From Clostridia bacterium (GTDB lineage Bacteria > Bacillota > Clostridia > Christensenellales > Aristaeellaceae), in the NCBI GenBank assembly GCA_017936765.1, contig JAGBEX010000014.1, positions 496,001 to 560,000 of the forward strand: a stretch of 64,000 nt of DNA, in the 5' to 3' direction. Positions 1 through 8,899 of the stretch are shown in pieces. Position 1 is the first letter of the stretch, and every line of letters starts with the position of its first letter. The notes below the pieces were generated by a model. The model saw nothing but the letters and a program-made list of their open reading frames with translations. It made no database searches and was not told the origin of the DNA. Position numbers and translations under genes: made by a program.

Positions 1-3000
1 CCCAGCACCAGGCAGAAGGCATACTGCTTCAGCTGACGGATGCGGCTGGAAGAGGTGCTGGCCTCCTTGCGGAAGTTCACCGAGCTATCGGACACATAGC
101 CGTAGCTGGACAGGCTTTCGGGATCATAGGGCTGGGGGGTAACATTGGAGGTAGGTTCGGGGGTAGACAGGCTGTCCAGGTAGGCGTTTTCCTCCTGCAC
201 GGTCATCATGCGCAGCATATCGGCGCGGATGTAACCCCATTGCCCGTTGTACTGCACCACGTGCCAGGCCACATTGTCCTGGTAGTCCTGGTCGCGGACA
301 TACACCACCACACCCTGGGTCAGCACGTCGATGATGCTGGCCATGGTGCTGGGCTGGCTGCGGAAGTACACATCGTCGCCCACTGCATAGGCATAGCCGC
401 TGATCTTGGCGGGTTCGGGGGTAGCAGGCGCGGGACTGGGCGTCTCGGTGGGATGCGCCTCGTTCCACAGGTTGATGTAATACTGCGCTTCCTCGTTGTT
501 GATGCGGCGCAGGCTGCTGTCTGGCACATAGCCGCTCACATTGTCCAGCGTGGTGGCCAGGCTCCAGCTGGCGCCCTGCTCAAAGCTCTGCCCGGTGAGC
601 ATCACCAGCTCGTTGGCGTCCATGCGGCGAATAATGCTGCTGTCCGCCGTGCTGACTTCGGTGCGCAGGGCCACGGCCTCGGTAGTCAGGGCATAGCCGG
701 TGTACTGGGCAGGCACCTCGGTGGGTGCGGGGGTATCGGTGGGAGCCGCCGTCGCATGGGCATCCTCCCAAATGTCCAGGTAATACTGGGCTTCTTCCTG
801 ATTGATATGGCGCAGGCTGGCGTCCGGGATATAACCGCTCACGCCGTCCAGGCCGGTCACAGCGCTCCAGGTGCTGCCGGTGGAGAAGTCCTGGCCGGTG
901 ATCATCACCAGCTCCTTCTCCGCGGCCAGGCGGACGATGCTCTCATCCCCGCCGCCGATCTGGCTGCTGATGGCCACATTGCTGGTGGTCAGAGCATAGC
1001 CGGTATACTGGACAGGCACCTCAGTAGGCGCTTCGGTGGGTGCTTCCGTGGGAACCTCCGTAGGCACTTCAGTAGGTACTTCCGTGGGCGCCTCCGTGGG
1101 TGCATCGGTAGGCACCTCGGTGGGAGCCTCCGTGGGCTGGCCGGGGTTATCCAGCTGCTCTGCGGTAAAGGGCGGGATGGGTTCGTCCAGCTCGCTGGAC
1201 ATCCACTCGTCGCTGTCGGCCTGGGTCATAGCCGCAATGCAGTCCGCGCTGATGAAGTAGAACTCGCCATCCACCAGCACACGCACCCAGGGCTGACCAG
1301 CATCGTTCAGCTCTTCCCGCAGCATGTACACCTTGGTACCCTTGGCCAGGCGGGTCGCCACCTTGTGATCCTTGCCGGGGCCTTCACGCAGGGCGGTCTT
1401 GGCCTTGGTGATGGTACCAAAGCGGTTGATCATGGCACCCTGGGGGATAGGCGTTTCCACAGGTGCCTCGGTGGGGGCTTCTGTGGGTTCCTCGGTAGGC
1501 TCTTCGGTGGGCGCTTCCGTGGGTTCCTCGGTGGGCTGCTCTGCCAGCGTGTAGTAGAACACGATCTCCGCAGGAGTCGCCACGCCGCCCGCCACCGTCA
1601 GTTCAGCCGTGGCTTCGCCGTCCAGCACATAGCCGGGCTGCAGGTCAAGCGGAACGGCACTCACCATATGCTTGCCGTCTCCCGCAGTAGCCGTTCTGGC
1701 GGTAGCCACATCCTTGCCATCGCGGGTGCGGAAATACACGGTGATGGTCGCCATCTGGGCAGGAGCCTCGGTAGGCTGCTCGGTGGGCGCATCAGTAGGC
1801 GCTTCCGTGGGCTGCTCCGTCGGCACCTCGGTGGGAGCTTCCGTGGGTACTTCGGTAGGCACTTCGGTCGGCTGCTCGGTGGGAACCTCCGTAGGTACCT
1901 CAGTAGGCACTTCGGTGGGCTGTTCCGTCGGCACCTCGGTGGGAACTTCCGTGGGAGCCTCAGTGGGCTGCTCGGCAGGAACCTCAGTAGGTACTTCAGT
2001 AGGAACTTCCGTAGGCTGCTCGGTGGGTGCCTCCGTGGGAACGACCTCCGGCACGTAGTAGAACACAATCTCGCTGAGATCCGCCACACCACCGCTCACC
2101 GTCAGGATCACGGGGTTTTCGCTGTCCAGTACATAGCCAGGCTGCAGGTCGGTGGGGTTGGCATACACAGGATAAACACCATCCGCCACCGTTCCCTGCT
2201 GGGGCGTGGCAACATCCACATTCTCATAGGTGCGGAAATACACGGTGATCACCGCAGGCACCACAGGCGCCTCGGTAGGCACTTCGGTGGGAACCTCAGT
2301 AGGCTCTTCCGTGGGCACTTCGGTAGGTACCTCAGTAGGCTCTTCCGTGGGCACTTCGGTGGGTACCTCAGTAGGAACCTCCGTAGGTTCAGGGGTAGGC
2401 ACTTCCGTCGGTACCTCAGTAGGTTCCGGCGTAGGCTCTTCCGTAGGTTCGGGGGTAGGCTCTTCGGTCGGTACCTCGGTGGGTTCCGCCGTAGGCTCTT
2501 CCGTAGGTTCGGGAGTAGGCTCTTCAGTCGGTACCTCAGTAGGTTCCGGCGTAGGCTCTTCCGTAGGTTCGGGGGTAGGCTCTTCGGTCGGTACCTCGGT
2601 AGGTTCCGGCGTAGGCTCCTCCGTGGGTTCGGGAGTAGGTACTTCCGTCGGCACCTCGGTGGGTTCCGGCGTAGGCTCTTCCGTGGGTTCGGGCGTGGGA
2701 GCCTCCGGCATGGCGATCTGCGTGGAAATATACAGGTTGTAGCTGGTCACCCACGCATCATTCTCAAAGGCGCTGATGGCAATGGTATTCACGCCGTCCA
2801 TAGCCATGCCAGCATCCACCACGTTCATCAGGGTAGAACCATCCGCCGGGTCAAAGCTGTAGGCATGATCCGGGTGGCTGATATTGATGGTCAAAGCAGA
2901 CAGGGGCGCATCTGCCGTCACCTGTACCCAGTAGGATTGATCCTGGCTCCAGGTCACAGGGGCAGCATAAGCCTCCTGGGCATTGCCATTGGCATCCAGC

Positions 3001-3131
3001 CAGCTCAGGCGGATGGTCAGGCGCTCCCAGTCGGCCTGGGCGTAGGCAGGCACAGCAAAGCTGGTCAGCAGCATCACCAGGGCCAGCACCCATGCCGCCA
3101 TGCGGCGGGAAAGGCTTGCAGAGTATGTCAT
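1..3131 (-). CDS. Secreted Pro-Thr-Glu repeat protein with MucBP-like and SH3b modules (3' end outside window)
   Basis: Starts at ATG 3129-3131 with AGGAGG at 3142-3147 and stays open to the window edge (1043 codons seen). Residues about 11-33 form a signal peptide ending in AYAQA. A beta-rich domain follows to about residue 135, then long PTE/PTP repeats (about 2270-2705). Two copies of a MucBP-like unit end in IVFYY (about 2050-2250 and 1550-1760), separated by more PTE repeats. From 1440 downward come several SH3b-type modules, for example the ones around 1290-1430, 250-420 and 60-120 (GYVSDSSVNFR), joined by short PTE linkers. SH3b modules usually bind peptidoglycan, so a wall-associated surface or adhesive role is inferred. 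No catalytic domain is visible in the part present. The opposite strand also stays open because of the repeat. Confidence 0.85.
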   Translation of the reverse strand, partial: MTYSASLSRRMAAWVLALVMLLTSFAVPAYAQADWERLTIRLSWLDANGNAQEAYAAPVTWSQDQSYWVQVTADAPLSALTINISHPDHAYSFDPADGSTLMNVVDAGMAMDGVNTIAISAFENDAWVTSYNLYISTQIAMPEAPTPEPTEEPTPEPTEVPTEVPTPEPTEEPTPEPTEVPTEEPTPEPTEEPTPEPTEVPTEEPTPEPTEEPTAEPTEVPTEEPTPEPTEEPTPEPTEVPTEVPTPEPTEVPTEVPTEVPTEEPTEVPTEVPTEEPTEVPTEVPTEAPVVPAVITVYFRTYENVDVATPQQGTVADGVYPVYANPTDLQPGYVLDSENPVILTVSGGVADLSEIVFYYVPEVVPTEAPTEQPTEVPTEVPTEVPAEQPTEAPTEVPTEVPTEQPTEVPTEVPTEVPTEQPTEVPTEVPTEAPTEVPTEQPTEAPTDAPTEQPTEAPAQMATITVYFRTRDGKDVATARTATAGDGKHMVSAVPLDLQPGYVLDGEATAELTVAGGVATPAEIVFYYTLAEQPTEEPTEAPTEEPTEEPTEAPTEAPVETPIPQGAMINRFGTITKAKTALREGPGKDHKVATRLAKGTKVYMLREELNDAGQPWVRVLVDGEFYFISADCIAAMTQADSDEWMSSELDEPIPPFTAEQLDNPGQPTEAPTEVPTDAPTEAPTEVPTEVPTEVPTEAPTEAPTEVPVQYTGYALTTSNVAISSQIGGGDESIVRLAAEKELVMITGQDFSTGSTWSAVTGLDGVSGYIPDASLRHINQEEAQYYLDIWEDAHATAAPTDTPAPTEVPAQYTGYALTTEAVALRTEVSTADSSIIRRMDANELVMLTGQSFEQGASWSLATTLDNVSGYVPDSSLRRINNEEAQYYINLWNEAHPTETPSPAPATPEPAKISGYAYAVGDDVYFRSQPSTMASIIDVLTQGVVVYVRDQDYQDNVAWHVVQYNGQWGYIRADMLRMMTVQEENAYLDSLSTPEPTSNVTPQPYDPESLSSYGYVSDSSVNFRKEASTSSSRIRQLKQYAFCLVL

Positions 3132-3189
3132 AGGTATGTTCCCTCCTACCTCTTGGGGTATCCCTGTAAGGAATATTCCCTCAATATAT

Positions 3190-3218
3190 ATTGTATACTG
3201 CTGCACCCGCTTTGTCAA
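3190..3218 (-). promoter_or_regulatory. Sigma-A-type promoter for the secreted repeat protein
   Basis: On the minus strand, TTGACA (3213-3218) and TACAAT (3190-3195) are separated by exactly 17 bases. The site lies about 60 bases upstream of the start codon at 3131. Confidence 0.7.
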
Positions 3219-3326
3219 TCAAGGCAGCGTGCCGCAATTTGGCAAGTTTGGTCACCCGGCAGGATTTGCCCACCCTTCCGTCGAACAGCTTGGCATAACC
3301 AATGATGAAAACGGAGGCGTCCTATC

Positions 3327-3890
3327 ATGTGTGACCAGCTGACCGAGAAGTTTCTCTCCAAGGAAGTCGTTTTCCCCGGCAAGATCATCCGCCTGGAGCA
3401 TTGGCAGGTAGCGCTGCCCAATGGCGAACCCGCCCTGCGCGAGGTGGCCTGCCATCCCGGCGCATCCGCCGTGGTCGCCCTGGACGACGAGGGGCAGATC
3501 ATTCTGGTGCGCCAGCACCGCATTGCCGTGGGACGGCTGACGCTGGAGATCCCCGCTGGCAAGCTGGACAGCCCGGACGAGGATCCCTTCCTCTGCGCCC
3601 AGCGCGAGCTTTCTGAAGAGACCGGCATGACCGCCCGCAACTGGCAGAAGCTCACCTGCCTGGAGACCACCCCCGGCTTCTGCAACGAGCGCATTCACAT
3701 CTACCTGGCCACGGGCCTGGAGCAGGGCGACTGCCATCCCGATGAGGATGAATTCGTCTCCGTCACCCGTATGCCCCTTGCCCAGGCCGCAGCCAATGTG
3801 ATGAACGGCACCTTCCGCGACGGAAAGACCGCTCTGGCCATCATGATGGCCGCCGCGCTGAAGGGTGTTTTCACCCATAGCAACGATTGA
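3327..3890 (+). CDS. NUDIX hydrolase, ADP-ribose pyrophosphatase type
   Basis: A 187-residue protein that probably hydrolyses ADP-ribose or similar nucleoside diphosphate sugars in the cytoplasm. The Nudix box covers residues 78-101 (GKL...RELSEETGM). Arg93, Glu94, Glu97 and Glu98 match the metal-binding signature, with one extra residue between the first Gly and the first Glu. IPAGKLD just before the box and RQHR at 62-65 are typical of the ADP-ribose subgroup. ATG 3327 is preceded by GGAGG at 3313-3317. It appears to head a short plus-strand group with the small membrane protein and the acetyltransferase. Exact substrate not determined. Confidence 0.88.
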   Translation: MCDQLTEKFLSKEVVFPGKIIRLEHWQVALPNGEPALREVACHPGASAVVALDDEGQIILVRQHRIAVGRLTLEIPAGKLDSPDEDPFLCAQRELSEETGMTARNWQKLTCLETTPGFCNERIHIYLATGLEQGDCHPDEDEFVSVTRMPLAQAAANVMNGTFRDGKTALAIMMAAALKGVFTHSND

Positions 3891-3945
3891 TGTTACAACT
3901 TTCTTCCCACGGCTGAAAATTTCCCATGAAAGGAGCGAGATCATC

Positions 3946-4101
3946 ATGCGCCAGCGCCGCCACCCGCTGTACATCGCCTTCATGACCCTGCTGGTCGTGC
4001 TGCTTTTGGCAGGCATAGCACTGCTCATCTGGGGCAGCATCCACCACACGGCACTCCCCCGCCCCACGCTGACGATCCCGCCGCAGGTGTATCATGGCTG
4101 A
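3946..4101 (+). CDS. Small single-pass membrane protein
   Basis: A 51-residue protein with a basic start (MRQRRH), one hydrophobic helix at about residues 9-33 and a Pro-rich tail. ATG 3946 has AAAGGAG at 3929-3935. Its stop codon overlaps the start of the acetyltransferase gene by 8 bases (ATGGCTGA at 4094-4101), so the two are probably translationally coupled. Family not recognised; a role in membrane placement or regulation would be a guess. Confidence 0.6.
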   Translation: MRQRRHPLYIAFMTLLVVLLLAGIALLIWGSIHHTALPRPTLTIPPQVYHG

Positions 4102-4717
4102 ACGCTTTCTCCGCGGCCTTTCCCTGAAGGAATCGCCTCTCACCTACGACACTCCGGCTGATGTGTTTTCCCACCTGCCGGTGCTGAACACTCCCCGCCT
4201 CACCCTGCGCCCCATGACCATGCGGGACGCCCAGGACATCTACGACTATTCCTGCGATAAGGAAGTCGCCCTCCATGTCCTGTGGGACGCCCACCGCTCC
4301 CTGGCCGACAGCCGCGCCTACCTGCGCTACATCATCCGGCAGTACCGGGAGGGAATGCCCTCCAGCTACGGCATTGTGCTGAAGGAGACCGGGCGGGTCA
4401 TTGGCACCATCGGCTTTATGTGGATGAACACGGAAAACAGCACCGTGGAGGTAGGCTACAGCCTGGCCCGGGAGCATTGGAACAAGGGCATCATGACCGA
4501 AGCCCTCCGCGCCCTGATCGACATGGCCTTCACCCACCTGCCGCTGCACCGCATCGAAGCCCAGCACGACAGCACCTACCCCTCCAGCGGCCGGGTGATG
4601 CAGAAGTGCGGTATGCAAAAGGAAGGCACCCTGCGGGGGCGCATCTACAACAAGGGCAAGTTTGTGGACGTGGACCTGTACGCCATTTTGAAAGAGGATT
4701 GGGAAAGGAACCGATAA
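4094..4717 (+). CDS. GNAT-family N-acetyltransferase, RimJ/RimL-like
   Basis: A 207-residue cytoplasmic acyl-CoA-dependent acetyltransferase. The N-terminal TPRLTLRPMTMRDA is the typical start of the RimJ/RimL (Acetyltransf_3) fold. The acetyl-CoA site is seen in EHWNKGIMTEALRAL and in the later SSGRVMQKCGMQKEGTLRG, the usual 'N.AS...LEK.GF..EG' region. The enzyme transfers acetyl from acetyl-CoA to an amino group; the acceptor cannot be told from sequence. It overlaps the upstream small membrane protein and is followed at once by a strong hairpin. Confidence 0.85.
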   Translation: MAERFLRGLSLKESPLTYDTPADVFSHLPVLNTPRLTLRPMTMRDAQDIYDYSCDKEVALHVLWDAHRSLADSRAYLRYIIRQYREGMPSSYGIVLKETGRVIGTIGFMWMNTENSTVEVGYSLAREHWNKGIMTEALRALIDMAFTHLPLHRIEAQHDSTYPSSGRVMQKCGMQKEGTLRGRIYNKGKFVDVDLYAILKEDWERNR

Positions 4718-4721
4718 ATGA

Positions 4722-4757
4722 AACAAGCTCCTGTCACAAGTCTGACAGGAGCTTGTT
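4722..4757. terminator. Bidirectional hairpin between convergent genes
   Basis: A perfect 15-bp stem (AACAAGCTCCTGTCA with TGACAGGAGCTTGTT) and a 6-base loop sit between the acetyltransferase (+) and the flavin reductase (-). It probably serves both. Confidence 0.8.
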
Positions 4758-4759
4758 GT

Positions 4760-5371
4760 TTACTTATGATACGTCCCCATTCTTCTCTCCAGCACCTCCG
4801 GCCGTGCCACGGAGTACCCAAAGAACCCCAGCACGTCCACCGTGCGCTGGTACACCCCATGGTTGTAGGTCACCAGCTTGGCGCTCTCCATGTGCAGCGA
4901 GCCGTCGGGATCAAACAGGTCGTCCCGCACCTGCACACCCACCACTTCGCCCAGGAACATATCGTGGCTGCCCAGTTCGATCACCTGGCGCACCTTGCAG
5001 CTGAGATAGGCAGGCGCCTGTGCCACCGCCGGCGCGTATTCCAGGCCCAGGGCAGGCATGGCGTCCAGCTGCATTTCGGCAAACTTGTCCACGTCCCGGC
5101 CGCTCTTCACGCCGCAATAGTCGCAGGCCTTGCACAGATTTTCGTCCACCAGGTTCACCACAAATTCGCCGCTGTCCTTGATCAGCTTGTGGGAGTAGCG
5201 CTCCTTGCGCACGCTGACACTTACCATCGGCGGCTGCGAGTTCACCGTACCCGCCCAGGCAATGGTAATGATATTCGGCTTAGCCTCTGCCTCCACGCCC
5301 TTGCAGGAAACCATCACCACCGGCACCGGCGAGAGCATCGTGCAGGGATCAAAAGTGCGAAACTTGTTCAT
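4760..5371 (-). CDS. Flavin reductase-like FMN-binding protein
   Basis: A 203-residue protein of the flavin reductase/flavoredoxin split-barrel family, which binds FMN and transfers electrons from NAD(P)H or to partner proteins. Seen: the N-terminal SPVPVVMVSC, then NIITIAWAGTVNSQPPMVSVSV (the usual 'T.aW.g..s..Pp...vs' FMN region, here given in part) and EFVVNL. Several Met codons lie upstream; ATG 5371 is chosen because GGAG sits 9 bases ahead of it. It is transcribed away from the AEC transporter, whose promoter overlaps its leader. Confidence 0.8.
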   Translation of the reverse strand: MNKFRTFDPCTMLSPVPVVMVSCKGVEAEAKPNIITIAWAGTVNSQPPMVSVSVRKERYSHKLIKDSGEFVVNLVDENLCKACDYCGVKSGRDVDKFAEMQLDAMPALGLEYAPAVAQAPAYLSCKVRQVIELGSHDMFLGEVVGVQVRDDLFDPDGSLHMESAKLVTYNHGVYQRTVDVLGFFGYSVARPEVLERRMGTYHK

Positions 5372-5388
5372 AAAACGCATCTCCATTC

Positions 5389-5417
5389 TTGAAGGATTCC
5401 TCTGGATAGTGTACAAT
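5389..5417 (+). promoter_or_regulatory. Promoter of the AEC transporter gene
   Basis: TTGAAG (5389-5394) and TACAAT (5412-5417) with a 17-base spacer. The start codon is 37 bases downstream. Confidence 0.65.
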
Positions 5418-5453
5418 GATTTGGAAATCGTGTCAATGATAGGAGGTCTCTCC

Positions 5454-6344
5454 ATGCAGGTATTGATGCAGGTGCTGACCCTTTTCCTGCTGATGCTCTG
5501 CGGCTTCGGCGCCGTGAAAGGCAAGCTGATGGACGAAAAAGGCATTGCCGGACTGAACACCCTGGTGCTGTCCTTTGCCCAGCCCTGCCTGATCCTCTCA
5601 TCCATGCAGCGGGATCGCAGCCCCGAGCTGATCCGTGACCTGATGCTGGTGTTCATCTTCACCTGCCTCATCATCGGTCTTTCCGGCATTATTGCTCATC
5701 GGCTCTTCCGCAAGGAAGCCCCCGACCGCCGTGCCGTGCTGACCAACCTCTCCATGGTGTCCAACTGCGGCTTCATGGGGTATCCTGTCATCACCGCCGC
5801 CCTCGGCGAGGATGCCCTGATCTACGCCGCGCTGTATGTTTCCGCCTTCCACCTCATGAGCTGGACCATGTGCGCATATTATTTCGGTGGCCGCGAGGCC
5901 ATGCGCCCCAAGCAGCTGCTGAAGAGTCCCTCCCTGCTGGCGGTGATCCTGGGCATGGTGCTGTTCCTCACCGGATGGCGGCTGCCCAGCTTTGTCAACA
6001 ACACCGCCGCCATGCTGGGCGAAACCACCACACCCCTGGCCATGTTCATCATCGGATCCCGCCTCACCGGGCTGAAGAAGGAACACCTCACCGATAAGCC
6101 GCTGCTTGCCGTGTGCGGCCTGCGGCTGATCCTCTTCCCCCTGGCGGTGCTGCTGCTTTCCTTCACGCCCCTGCCGAAAATGGTGGTCTCCGCGCTGTTC
6201 CTGTGTACCGCCATGCCCTGTGCCGCCCTCACCGCCATGATGTCCGAGCTGTATGGTTCCGACCGTGCGCTGGCCTCCCGCGGCGTAGCGCTTTCCACCG
6301 CCCTGTCCATGGTCACCGTCCCCATTCTGCTTCTGCTGATCTGA
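5454..6344 (+). CDS. AEC-family (auxin efflux carrier) transporter
   Basis: A 296-residue integral membrane protein with about ten hydrophobic segments in two halves, of normal length for bacterial AEC carriers. NCGFMGYPV is the well-conserved family motif in the first half, and the C-terminal half shows TPLAMFIIGSRL, also typical. Family members export or exchange organic acids such as malate; the substrate here is unknown. AGGAGG at 5441-5446 fixes the start at ATG 5454. The next gene starts 13 bases after the stop, so the two are probably cotranscribed. Confidence 0.88.
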   Translation: MQVLMQVLTLFLLMLCGFGAVKGKLMDEKGIAGLNTLVLSFAQPCLILSSMQRDRSPELIRDLMLVFIFTCLIIGLSGIIAHRLFRKEAPDRRAVLTNLSMVSNCGFMGYPVITAALGEDALIYAALYVSAFHLMSWTMCAYYFGGREAMRPKQLLKSPSLLAVILGMVLFLTGWRLPSFVNNTAAMLGETTTPLAMFIIGSRLTGLKKEHLTDKPLLAVCGLRLILFPLAVLLLSFTPLPKMVVSALFLCTAMPCAALTAMMSELYGSDRALASRGVALSTALSMVTVPILLLLI

Positions 6345-6357
6345 TAAGGAGGCCGCC

Positions 6358-7233
6358 ATGACCTACCGTCCCCGCCACCGCAGCCGCAACCGAGGCAGCT
6401 GCCTGATGCGCATCCTGATGTTCCTGCTGCTCATCGTTCTGCTTGCCTATCCCTTTGTGGAACCCTATATGCTGGAAACGGAGACCGTGTCCCTCACCAG
6501 CGCCAGCCTGCCCAGGGACATCGGTCAATTGCGCCTGGTGTACCTCAGCGACATCCATGCTGGCCCCTATTTCTCCCAGAGCCGCGTGAATGACCTGGTG
6601 CATACCATCAACCGCCTCAATGCTGACCTGGTGCTGCTGGGCGGCGACTATGCCGTGGACAGCGATGGCGCTGTGGAGTTCTTCAAGAACCTCCCCGCCA
6701 TCCACAGCCGCTACGGCACCTATGCCGTCATGGGCAATCATGACCGCACCATTCCCGAAAGCAATCTCTCCCGCATCAAGTCTGCCATGGTTTCCGCTGG
6801 CGTGACCCCCATCGTCAACGATGTCGCCAGCGTGCGCATCGGCACCAGCAATATCTACCTGGCCGGCATTGACGATGTGGATAACGGCTGGCCCGACCTT
6901 GCCGGCGTGGCCTCCCGCGTTCGCCAGGAGGATTACGTCATCTTCCTTTCCCATAGCCCCGAGGCCATCCCCGAAGCCCACAAGGCCAAGGACATGAACG
7001 GCCGCAATATGTGGTTCGACCTGGGTCTCTTCGGCCATACCCACGGCGGACAGATCGCCTTCATCGGCGATTGGCTCAACATCGCCAAAGTGGACGACCG
7101 CTATGAGCAAGGCTGGCTCGTCGAAAACCGCACCAACCTCCTCATCTCCCGCGGCGTCGGCACCTCCATCCTCCCCATCCGCCTCTTCAACCGCCCCCAG
7201 CTCCACCTCATCACCATCAAAAGCACGCAGTGA
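6358..7233 (+). CDS. Membrane-anchored metallophosphoesterase (YkuE/YaeI type)
   Basis: A 291-residue protein with one N-terminal membrane helix (about residues 17-35) and a calcineurin-like phosphoesterase domain facing outward. The five metal motifs are in order: SDIH, GGDY, GNHD, HSPE and GHTHGGQ. Relatives with this layout include phosphodiesterases acting on lipid or UDP-sugar substrates at the membrane; the substrate is not known here. AAGGAGG precedes ATG 6358. Confidence 0.88.
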   Translation: MTYRPRHRSRNRGSCLMRILMFLLLIVLLAYPFVEPYMLETETVSLTSASLPRDIGQLRLVYLSDIHAGPYFSQSRVNDLVHTINRLNADLVLLGGDYAVDSDGAVEFFKNLPAIHSRYGTYAVMGNHDRTIPESNLSRIKSAMVSAGVTPIVNDVASVRIGTSNIYLAGIDDVDNGWPDLAGVASRVRQEDYVIFLSHSPEAIPEAHKAKDMNGRNMWFDLGLFGHTHGGQIAFIGDWLNIAKVDDRYEQGWLVENRTNLLISRGVGTSILPIRLFNRPQLHLITIKSTQ

Positions 7234-7290
7234 CCAGAGGGGACGTTGTCCCCTCTGGACTCCCCTACCAAAGGGTCTTCGACCCTCTGG
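7234..7290. repeat. Two related hairpins after the phosphoesterase gene
   Basis: Two similar stem-loops with 3-base loops: CCAGAGGGGAC/GTCCCCTCTGG (7234-7258, perfect) and CCAAAGGGTC/GACCCTCTGG (7268-7290, one mismatch). They start at the stop codon. They could terminate transcription or protect the mRNA end, and they also look like a dispersed palindromic repeat. GC-rich unassigned sequence follows to 7390. Confidence 0.55.
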
Positions 7291-7426
7291 ACTCCCTTTC
7301 GGGGATAGCGTTGCTTGGCGGTCTCCGAGCAGGGGTCACGCCGCGCAACGGGCGCGCCGCGACGCGGGGAATGCGGCTGGGACGCGTGCAATTCATTATT
7401 CACTATTCATTATTCATTATTCATTA

Positions 7427-7452
7427 AAAAAAGCAGCTTTCGCTGCTTTTTT
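7427..7452. terminator. Bidirectional intrinsic terminator
   Basis: AAAAAAGCAGC, a TTTC loop, then GCTGCTTTTTT. The run of T on either strand makes it usable from both sides. It lies at the end of the minus-strand hydrolase gene. The preceding 7391-7425 is a short AT-rich tandem of attcatt-like units. Confidence 0.8.
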
Positions 7453-8219
7453 CATTCCGCCGCACGGAACGTTTCCGCCATGGCTTCGGCTATGCGCTTG
7501 TATTCCGGGGATATTGTGCAAACGTGCGGCACCATTTCCAGCCACAGAATGCCTTTCTTTTCGCTGCTCACGCCGTCTATGATGGTCTCCGCACTCTCCG
7601 GGGCAATGGTCTCGTCGGCGTGGGACTGCACCACCAGGATCGGGCAGGTGATGGCATGGAGATTCATCCGCGCCATGCGCATCAGCTTGTTCAGGTCGGC
7701 ACCGCTGCGAGTGGGAAAACCCTGGTAACCGTAGTGATAATTCATATCCATCAGCTTGGCGCGGTGGCCGTCGTCACCCCACATGATCTTCTTGATGAAC
7801 ACCGAGGCAGGCCCAGCCAGGCCCAGCAGCTTGTTCTGCACGGCGGTGGGCGCAGAGATCGGCGCAGCGGCGGTCACATCCATCTGCTCGGCCAGCAGCA
7901 ACGTCAGCACGCCGCCCATGCTCAGGCCGCCCACGCTGACGTATTGGCACTTCTCCTTCATTTCCACAAAGGCAGTCTTGGCCGCCGCAAGCCAGTCCGA
8001 CCAGCGATAGTTGGCCATGTCCATCATGTGGGTGGCGTGGCCAGGCAGGTTGATGCCTTTCACCGTAAAGCCCCTGGCGTTCAGCTCTTCGCCGATCAGC
8101 CGCATATGGGCCGCGGACCCGGTAAACCCGTGGATCAGCAGCACGCCATGCTCGCCGCCCGGCAGGTCAAAGGGCTGGCATTGCGGCATGGAAAAGTCCA
8201 CTTCTGCGCGTTTCTGCAT
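7452..8219 (-). CDS. Alpha/beta hydrolase, carboxylesterase Est30 type
   Basis: A 255-residue serine hydrolase. HGFTGS provides the oxyanion hole, GLSMGG holds the nucleophilic Ser, SHADETI the acidic residue, and the His is most likely in VPHVC near the C terminus. This layout matches the thermostable carboxylesterase/monoacylglycerol lipase group acting on short to medium acyl esters. ATG 8219 is preferred over an upstream ATG because GGAGG (8228-8232 on the reverse strand) is spaced correctly. It is the last gene of an operon with the two potassium-uptake genes (14-base gap). Confidence 0.85.
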   Translation of the reverse strand: MQKRAEVDFSMPQCQPFDLPGGEHGVLLIHGFTGSAAHMRLIGEELNARGFTVKGINLPGHATHMMDMANYRWSDWLAAAKTAFVEMKEKCQYVSVGGLSMGGVLTLLLAEQMDVTAAAPISAPTAVQNKLLGLAGPASVFIKKIMWGDDGHRAKLMDMNYHYGYQGFPTRSGADLNKLMRMARMNLHAITCPILVVQSHADETIAPESAETIIDGVSSEKKGILWLEMVPHVCTISPEYKRIAEAMAETFRAAE

Positions 8220-8233
8220 GGCTCTCCCCTCCA

Positions 8234-8887
8234 TTACTGGATCCGGTCAATGTCCTTCGTCTTGCCCATCAGCACCAGCACATCGTCCTTTTGCGGCATC
8301 TCATCCGCGCCGGGGGATGCGATCAGCCCTTCTCCCCTGCGGATAGCAATAACGCTCACGCCGTAATTCCGGCGCACGTTGATCTCCGCCAGCGTTTTGC
8401 CGCACCAGGCAGCAGGCGCCAGCACTTCAGCGATCTCATAGTCGTCGGACAGCTCCACCAGTTCCAGGATGTTGGGCGCCACCAGGGACTTGGCAAACCG
8501 CTGTCCCATGTCCCGCTCCGGGAAGATCACCCGATCCACGCCCACCTTGCGCAGCACCTTGGCGTGCAATTCATCCACCGCCTTGGCCGCCACAAAGGGA
8601 ACGCCCATCTCCTTGCACAGAACCGACACCAGAATGGAATCGCGGATGTTGGAGCCGATGCTCACAATGGCCGCGTCAAAGTTCTGCACGCCCAGGGATT
8701 CCAGTGCGTCCTCGTCCGTGGCGTCAGCCTGCACGGCCTGGGTCACAAAGGGCGCCACATCCTCCACCAGCTGCTCATCGGCATCCACGGCCAGCACCTC
8801 GTGGCCCAGCTTGCACAGGCTTTCAGCCACGCTGGCGCCAAAGCGCCCCAGACCCAGCACCAAAAACTGTTTCTTTTCGTTTCTCAT
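8234..8887 (-). CDS. ktrA: Potassium uptake regulatory subunit KtrA/TrkA
   Basis: A 217-residue cytoplasmic RCK protein that gates the KtrB channel. The N-terminal Rossmann domain has GLGRFG and an acidic residue after beta-2 (VDADEQ) for nucleotide binding. The C-terminal half (from about residue 135) is a TrkA-C domain, which in the family binds ligands such as cyclic di-AMP. It follows ktrB by 12 bases and is clearly cotranscribed. Confidence 0.92.
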   Translation of the reverse strand: MRNEKKQFLVLGLGRFGASVAESLCKLGHEVLAVDADEQLVEDVAPFVTQAVQADATDEDALESLGVQNFDAAIVSIGSNIRDSILVSVLCKEMGVPFVAAKAVDELHAKVLRKVGVDRVIFPERDMGQRFAKSLVAPNILELVELSDDYEIAEVLAPAAWCGKTLAEINVRRNYGVSVIAIRRGEGLIASPGADEMPQKDDVLVLMGKTKDIDRIQ

Positions 8888-8899
8888 GGTATTTCTCCC

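Noticed and set aside
1020..2705. Regular short repeats resembling an array
   Set aside because: The period is that of PTE codons, with no constant repeat separated by unique spacers. It is not a CRISPR array.
240..3305. Very long plus-strand frame of about 1020 codons rich in Gly-Thr-Ser-Val repeats
   Set aside because: It is the mirror of the Pro-Thr-Glu repeat gene on the minus strand. The minus frame has a signal peptide, ribosome site, promoter and recognisable SH3b and MucBP-like domains; the plus frame has none.
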